NCBI RefSeq assembly: GCF_000406965.1
Contig: NZ_KE136363.1
Location: 201,424 to 265,423, forward strand
Reading direction: 5' to 3'
From: Enterococcus avium ATCC 14025
GTDB lineage: Bacteria; Bacillota; Bacilli; Lactobacillales; Enterococcaceae
DNA: 64,000 bases
Positions 60,187 to 64,000 of this stretch are shown here, piece by piece. Positions within the stretch are counted from its first letter, which is position 1. Each line of letters opens with the position of its first letter. A program made the translations under genes and the position numbers. The notes beneath the pieces are model-generated. The model was not told the origin of the DNA, searched no databases, and saw only the letters and a program-made list of their open reading frames with translations.

Positions 60187-60441
60187 TTATATTTTCATCA
60201 TTTCAAACTCCATCATAATCTTCGTCTTGCCAATCACCGCATATTTCTTCACCACGAACTGTTTTCTACTATTGTACTCGCCAGCAACAGCGATCCGCAT
60301 TCCATCCTCTACATCTGCAAGAAAATTCAACGAGTGACCAGCAATCAAACAGCTAGTATCATCAAGCTTAAAATAGACGAGGGGACGTTCAGAATACTTA
60401 AGAATTTTTACGCTACTTACAATACCATTTAACGATTTCAT
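60187..60441 (-). CDS. Small OB-fold-like phage protein, SOS-type promoter
   Basis: 84 residues, beta-rich (KSLNGIVSSVKILKYSERPLVYFKLDDTSCLIAGHSLNFL then GMRIAVAGEYNSRKQFVVKKYAV), suggestive of an OB fold that binds nucleic acid. TAGGGGTGATC precedes ATG 60441. Last phage gene before attR. Function unknown. Confidence 0.68.
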   Translation of the reverse strand: MKSLNGIVSSVKILKYSERPLVYFKLDDTSCLIAGHSLNFLADVEDGMRIAVAGEYNSRKQFVVKKYAVIGKTKIMMEFEMMKI

Positions 60442-60469
60442 ACGATCACCCCTAGAATAAGATATTTAT

Positions 60470-60498
60470 ATCATACAAACATATGTTCTGGTTGTGAA
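60470..60498 (-). promoter_or_regulatory. Promoter with SOS-like box in the spacer
   Basis: On the minus strand TTCACA (60498-60493), 17 bp, TATGAT (60475-60470). The spacer holds GAACATATGTTTG, near the LexA consensus. ATACAAACATATGTTCT on the plus strand (60473-60489) differs at one base of 17 from the integrase promoter site at 12327-12343. Confidence 0.62.
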
Positions 60499-60683
60499 GG
60501 GGAACAATTTATTAAATTTGATTGTTCGTCATATCGCCGCCCAAAGCTAAAAACTGCATGAGTAATCACCAATATCGTTAGAGCTTGAATTTGATATTTG
60601 TTACCTGATGAAGTATATTTGTCTAGGTATTATTAAACCTCTTGAGGAACTCTTAAACCTTTGTGAATCAGGAAATAAGATAA

Positions 60684-60736
60684 GAGGCATTCATGGCAGT
60701 TCTGAAAATGGACGAAGATGAACCTAAGAAGAAATA
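60684..60736 (+). repeat. attR: copy of the lepA 3' end
   Basis: Fifty of 53 bases match 10974-11026. It would encode the end of LepA ([10 protein letters not shown] and TAG) but has no upstream gene. The left part comes from the phage, the part right of the 20-bp core from the host. The 60499-60683 stretch before it holds no gene. Confidence 0.92.
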
Positions 60737-60764
60737 GCTTTTTTGAACTACGATTAAAGTTATG

Positions 60765-60796
60765 AGGCGTTGGATCAGTGATCCTACGCCTTTTTA
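60765..60796 (+). terminator. Displaced native lepA terminator
   Basis: AGGCGT and GGAT pair with ATCC and ACGCCT (60765-60791, one mismatch), followed by TTTTT. It lies 28 bp after attR, where the lepA terminator stands in an uninfected chromosome. I see no gene in 60797-61080. Confidence 0.75.
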
Positions 60797-61085
60797 TATG
60801 TTCATATAGTTGGAACTGGCAAGTAGATGAGTCTGATTCTTGATTGAAAAAGAAGCTCCAACTTGAAAATTTAGCTATATTTAATTAATTACATAAAAAT
60901 AAGAAAAGCATCACAGGATATACCAAGTAAAAATGTCTTAGCGGATTAATCGAATAATTATCTATTTCTTCAAAAGCTTGAATTTACTAACTACTGGCAA
61001 TAAAAATTTCATAGCTTACTGAAAAAAATGACCATCATTTTAATAATTGCAATGATACGATTGGAGCACTATTAAAAAGAAGGTG

Positions 61086-61703
61086 ATGGTCATTAATAAA
61101 GTCGTATATCTATTCAAAATTTCTTTCGGATTAGCAATTATCTCTTTAGCCTTGAATTTCTTTTTATTACCGCATAATATCGCTTCCGCAGGGGTTGGAG
61201 CGATTGGTCATTTACTTGAACTGAGATGGTCTGTCAGTAGCATTTATACAGTTTGGTTCATTAATCTGTTCATGCTCGTATTGACCTATATTATGTTGGA
61301 CAGACAAGTTTTTTCTAAAATATTTTTAGGCAGTCTGCTTTTTCCTATTTTTTTAAAGGTTATTCCAGCGAACCAAGTATTATTTTCTCATATGGCTTCC
61401 TTAATTATAGGTAGTACATTGTTTAGTTTGGGAGTATTTTTTCTTTATAAATCCAACTCGTCAAATGGAGGAATTACTATCCCTCCCATTATACTCGAAC
61501 GCTATTTTAGAATACCTACTCATCGAGGATTGTTGTTAACTAATCTAGTCATTATTTTTTTGAATTTCTATATTTTGAGACCGGTAGATGGACTTTTTGC
61601 AGTGTTATCGATTCTAATTATGACCTTCTCTATGAAATTATACACAGCTATTGATAATAAATGGCTGATACGAGAAGCAGGTAATATAAATATCAATGAG
61701 TAG
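61086..61703 (+). CDS. YitT/YczE-like multi-pass membrane protein
   Basis: 205 residues with about five transmembrane segments. The N-terminus (FGLAIISLALNFFLLPHNIASAGVGAIGHLLE) and SNSSNGGITIPPIILERYFRIPTHRGLLLTN match the YitT-type membrane domain. The C-terminal DUF2179 domain usual in YitT is missing, so it is a short form. AGAAGG precedes the ATG closely. Confidence 0.72.
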   Translation: MVINKVVYLFKISFGLAIISLALNFFLLPHNIASAGVGAIGHLLELRWSVSSIYTVWFINLFMLVLTYIMLDRQVFSKIFLGSLLFPIFLKVIPANQVLFSHMASLIIGSTLFSLGVFFLYKSNSSNGGITIPPIILERYFRIPTHRGLLLTNLVIIFLNFYILRPVDGLFAVLSILIMTFSMKLYTAIDNKWLIREAGNININE

Positions 61704-61712
61704 AGTACCAAG

Positions 61713-61741
61713 CTGTCAATAGGATATTGGCAGTTTTTTTT
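61713..61741 (+). terminator. Intrinsic terminator
   Basis: CTGTCAATA (61713-61721) pairs with TATTGGCAG (61725-61733), followed by a long T run. Confidence 0.8.
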
Positions 61742-62028
61742 TAGACAAAATTAGTTATTATTTTATGTGTCGATTCGATGCGTTGCTGTACTTTATTATC
61801 ATGTTAGTTGATTTATTCTGAAACAGATGACTGAGAATAAACTCTTTGTAATCACAGCTTGCTACGTAATAGTCATTTGAGTATACTGGTTAAATGATGT
61901 CTCATTCTAGCTGTATTTCTATTTTGCTAATGTATTCTAAATAAGAAAAAATCACAGCTTCGAATTTTTTATCAAATAAATATGATTTTTGGATTTTAGG
62001 ACAAATACAATCAAGAAAGGGCATATTT

Positions 62029-63780
62029 ATGGAACGAATTAAAGCTCTATTATCAGAAAAATATGGTTATACGCAATTTCGGAATGGGCAAGAGGAGATC
62101 ATTCAAAAGGTATTGCAGAAGCAGAATGTTTTAGGGATTATGCCGACCGGTGGCGGAAAGTCGATTTGTTACCAATTACCGGCACTTGTTCTGGAAGGTT
62201 TAACTTTGGTCATCTCTCCATTGATTTCCTTAATGAAAGATCAGGTTGATAGTTTGAATGAAGTGGGTATTCCTGCTGCGTTCATTAATAGTACTTTGTC
62301 CAATCTTGAGATGAATGAACGCGTGCGAAAGGCAGCGCGCGGCGAGATCAAATTGCTGTATGTGGCACCGGAGCGCTTAGAATCAGCGGATTTTCGCGAA
62401 TTGTTGCGTTATGTTCCGATTGAACTTTTAGCAGTCGATGAAGCTCATTGTATTTCTCAGTGGGGACATGATTTTCGCCCAAGCTATTTAAAATTAGCGG
62501 AAACCATTGCGAATTTCGATCAACAGCCGACAATTATCGCGTTGACCGCGACCGCAACTCCACAAGTTGCAGATGATATTTCAAATCTATTACATATTTC
62601 AAAAGAAAATGAAATTAAAACGGGCTTTGCGCGAGAAAATTTGGCGTTTCAGGTAGTGAAGGATCAAAAAGATCTGTATTTGACGGAGTATTTAAAGTTA
62701 AATCAGGGACAATCAGGTATTATCTATGCTTCTACCCGCAAAGAGGTGGAGCGTTTGTATCATTTATTGAAGCACCAGCAATTTTCTGTCGGTAAATATC
62801 ATGGTGGTTTGAATGATGCCGAGCGTATGCAGAATCAAGAGGATTTTTTATTTGACCGCATTGAAGTGATGATTGCCACTAATGCTTTTGGTATGGGGAT
62901 CAATAAAAGTAATGTTCGTTTTGTGATTCACGCGCAAATTCCGGGGAATCTGGAATCCTATTATCAAGAAGCCGGTCGTGCTGGTCGTGATGGATTGCCA
63001 AGTGAGGCTGTCTTATTATACGCGCCGCAGGATCTTCAGGTTCAGAAATTTTTTATTGAACAATCTCAATCAGAAAGCTCGTATCAACAAAATGAATACA
63101 CGAAATTGCGAGAAATGAATCAATATGGGCATACTCAAATGTGCTTGCAGCGCTATATTTTAAACTACTTTGGTGAGGATCAGCCGGATTGCGGAAAATG
63201 CAGCAACTGTTTGGATGATAGAGAATTAGTTGATATCACTACCGATACGCAAAAAGTGTTATCTTGTGTAAAGCGGATGGGAGAAAAATTCGGGAAGGCC
63301 CTAGTTGCAAAAGTTTTAACTGGTTCGAACGATCAAAAAATTAAACAATGGAGCTTTGAACAGCTGCCAACCTATGGCTTGATGAAGGAGTATTCGCAAA
63401 AAGAAGTGTCTGGCTTGATCGACTACTTGACGGCTGAGCATTATTTAGTGCCTTCTGAAGGACAATACCCTCTACTAACTGTTTCTGAACAAGGAATTTC
63501 GGTTCTTTTAGGCAAACAGGAGGTCTATCGTAAGCAAGCACCTGTGAAACAATTAGTTGCAGATGACGCACTTTTTGAAGAGCTGCGAAGCTTGCGTTCT
63601 CAACTGGCGCAAGAAAAAAATCTACCACCATATGTGATTTTCTCTGATAAAACATTGATGGAGCTAGCAGAAAAGCAGCCACAAACCTCTCTAGAATTTC
63701 TACAAATCAAAGGAGTCGGCAAAAGCAAGTTGGATAATTATGGCGAGCAATTTTTAGCGCTTTTGAAAAAGGAAAATTAA
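62029..63780 (+). CDS. recQ: ATP-dependent DNA helicase RecQ
   Basis: 583 residues. Walker A IMPTGGGKSICYQLP (about 37-51), DEAHCISQWGHDFRPSY, ALTATATP, and motif VI YYQEAGRAGRDGLPSEAVLLY define the helicase. A zinc subdomain has cysteines in CLQRY and CGKCSNC; an RQC region and a C-terminal HRDC domain (FEELRSLRSQLAQEKNLPPYVIFSDKTL) complete it. It unwinds DNA during recombination repair. GAAAGGG precedes the ATG. The 325 bp upstream hold no gene. Confidence 0.96.
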   Translation: MERIKALLSEKYGYTQFRNGQEEIIQKVLQKQNVLGIMPTGGGKSICYQLPALVLEGLTLVISPLISLMKDQVDSLNEVGIPAAFINSTLSNLEMNERVRKAARGEIKLLYVAPERLESADFRELLRYVPIELLAVDEAHCISQWGHDFRPSYLKLAETIANFDQQPTIIALTATATPQVADDISNLLHISKENEIKTGFARENLAFQVVKDQKDLYLTEYLKLNQGQSGIIYASTRKEVERLYHLLKHQQFSVGKYHGGLNDAERMQNQEDFLFDRIEVMIATNAFGMGINKSNVRFVIHAQIPGNLESYYQEAGRAGRDGLPSEAVLLYAPQDLQVQKFFIEQSQSESSYQQNEYTKLREMNQYGHTQMCLQRYILNYFGEDQPDCGKCSNCLDDRELVDITTDTQKVLSCVKRMGEKFGKALVAKVLTGSNDQKIKQWSFEQLPTYGLMKEYSQKEVSGLIDYLTAEHYLVPSEGQYPLLTVSEQGISVLLGKQEVYRKQAPVKQLVADDALFEELRSLRSQLAQEKNLPPYVIFSDKTLMELAEKQPQTSLEFLQIKGVGKSKLDNYGEQFLALLKKEN

Positions 63781-63845
63781 TCGTTAAAAAAAGGCTCTTC
63801 GTCAAATCGTGTTGGTGAAGACAAATTTGAATAAAACTTAGTCCG

Positions 63846-63880
63846 ATATGCGGCGCGTTCTGTGTGCCGCATATTTTTTT
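63846..63880 (+). terminator. Hairpin inside the insertion sequence end
   Basis: ATATGCGGC (63846-63854) pairs with GCCGCATAT (63866-63874), followed by T6 on the plus strand. It can stop recQ read-through into the transposase. Confidence 0.65.
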
Positions 63881-64000
63881 AGTTTTCAAAGATCAGACCT
63901 TGTTGTAAATAGATCCGTGCCCGAAAGTTATAAAAGTTGCGATAACCAAACGCAATTCGTTTAATCAGCTTGATCTTGTTATTCAGCCCCTCCGTGACGC
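63879..64000 (-). CDS. ISL3-family transposase, C-terminal end
   Basis: Forty visible residues, with NNKIKLIKRIAFGYRNFYNF followed by RARIYLQQGLIFEN and the stop, the typical C-terminus of ISL3-family DDE transposases. Truncated by the window edge. Confidence 0.88.
   Translation of the reverse strand, partial: VTEGLNNKIKLIKRIAFGYRNFYNFRARIYLQQGLIFEN

Larger units (their letters stand above)
11027..60736. mobile_element. Complete siphovirus prophage integrated in the 3' end of lepA
   Basis: Bounded by the lepA-derived attL and attR. It carries, in order, a leftward lysogeny/moron arm (integrase to repressor), rightward early/replication genes, an ArpU late regulator, terminase-portal-head-tail-baseplate genes, a holin/endolysin pair and a right-end accessory region. 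All structural genes look intact, and the long tape measure indicates a siphovirus. The single clear lesion is a 4-bp duplication in recT. About 49.7 kb. Confidence 0.93.
63793..64000 (-). mobile_element. ISL3-family insertion sequence, one end
   Basis: Begins with GGCTCTTCGTCAAATCGTGT at 63793, an ISL3-type terminal inverted repeat, 12 bp after the recQ stop. The transposase runs in from the right edge. The other end is outside the window, so target duplication cannot be checked. Confidence 0.8.

Noticed and set aside
60116..60432. Two plus-strand open frames over the right-end small gene
   Set aside because: They are antisense to a better supported minus-strand gene with ribosome site and promoter.
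60684..60736. Truncated second lepA gene
   Set aside because: Only 53 bp match, at the exact prophage boundary; it is attR.

Overview
The window looks like an Enterococcus chromosome (low-GC Firmicute; LepA, RecQ, VanY-like and GH73 wall enzymes, an ISL3 element) carrying a complete-looking siphovirus prophage of about 49.7 kb. I cannot name the species from sequence alone.

Host left flank (1-11027): start of a FUSC-type exporter, a Gfo/Idh/MocA oxidoreductase, a run of cell-envelope genes (VanY-like carboxypeptidase, GH73 glucosaminidase, C39-like peptidase), a HAD phosphatase, a split-barrel flavoprotein, a membrane protein / nucleoside deoxyribosyltransferase / GNAT operon, and lepA. Prophage (11027-60736): it is inserted at the 3' end of lepA. 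The last 53 bp of lepA (10974-11026) recur at 60684-60736 with only three mismatches, all synonymous, so these are attL and attR. Host right flank (60737-63780): the displaced lepA terminator, a YitT-like membrane protein and recQ, then the end of an ISL3-family insertion sequence (63793-64000).

Prophage layout. Leftward: integrase, a Dam-type adenine methylase with an OLD-like ATPase/TOPRIM protein, a tRNA-like remnant, a secreted NucA-type nuclease, a lipoprotein and a membrane protein, then an ImmA protease and an ImmR-like repressor. Three repressor-operator candidates lie between the repressor and the rightward early genes. Rightward early: Cro-like and HTH proteins, YqaJ exonuclease, a frameshifted recT, DnaD-like replication protein, a second tyrosine recombinase, MazG, C5 methylase, RtcB RNA ligase, many small proteins, two YopX paralogues, and the late activator ArpU. 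Late: a roughly 490-nt highly structured noncoding region, a trypsin-like protease with its own promoter and terminator, terminase, portal, head, neck, tail (2170-residue tape measure with two wall-hydrolase domains), baseplate, holin and a signal-peptide-bearing amidase. Right end: a membrane-protein moron, a tRNA-like gene, and a tandem array of four or five promoter-operator-terminator cassettes that look like small RNA genes, then a small SOS-type gene and attR.

The two most unusual things are noncoding. (1) Four, probably five, consecutive small transcription units at 59597-60135, each with a 17-bp-spaced promoter (16 in the fifth), a shared palindromic operator in the spacer in four of them, and an intrinsic terminator about 60 nt downstream. 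(2) A large RNA candidate at 33135-33625 closed by a terminal helix, with at least ten internal helices and a 7-bp kissing-loop pairing. All functional statements rest on motif recognition by eye; no database search or folding program was run.
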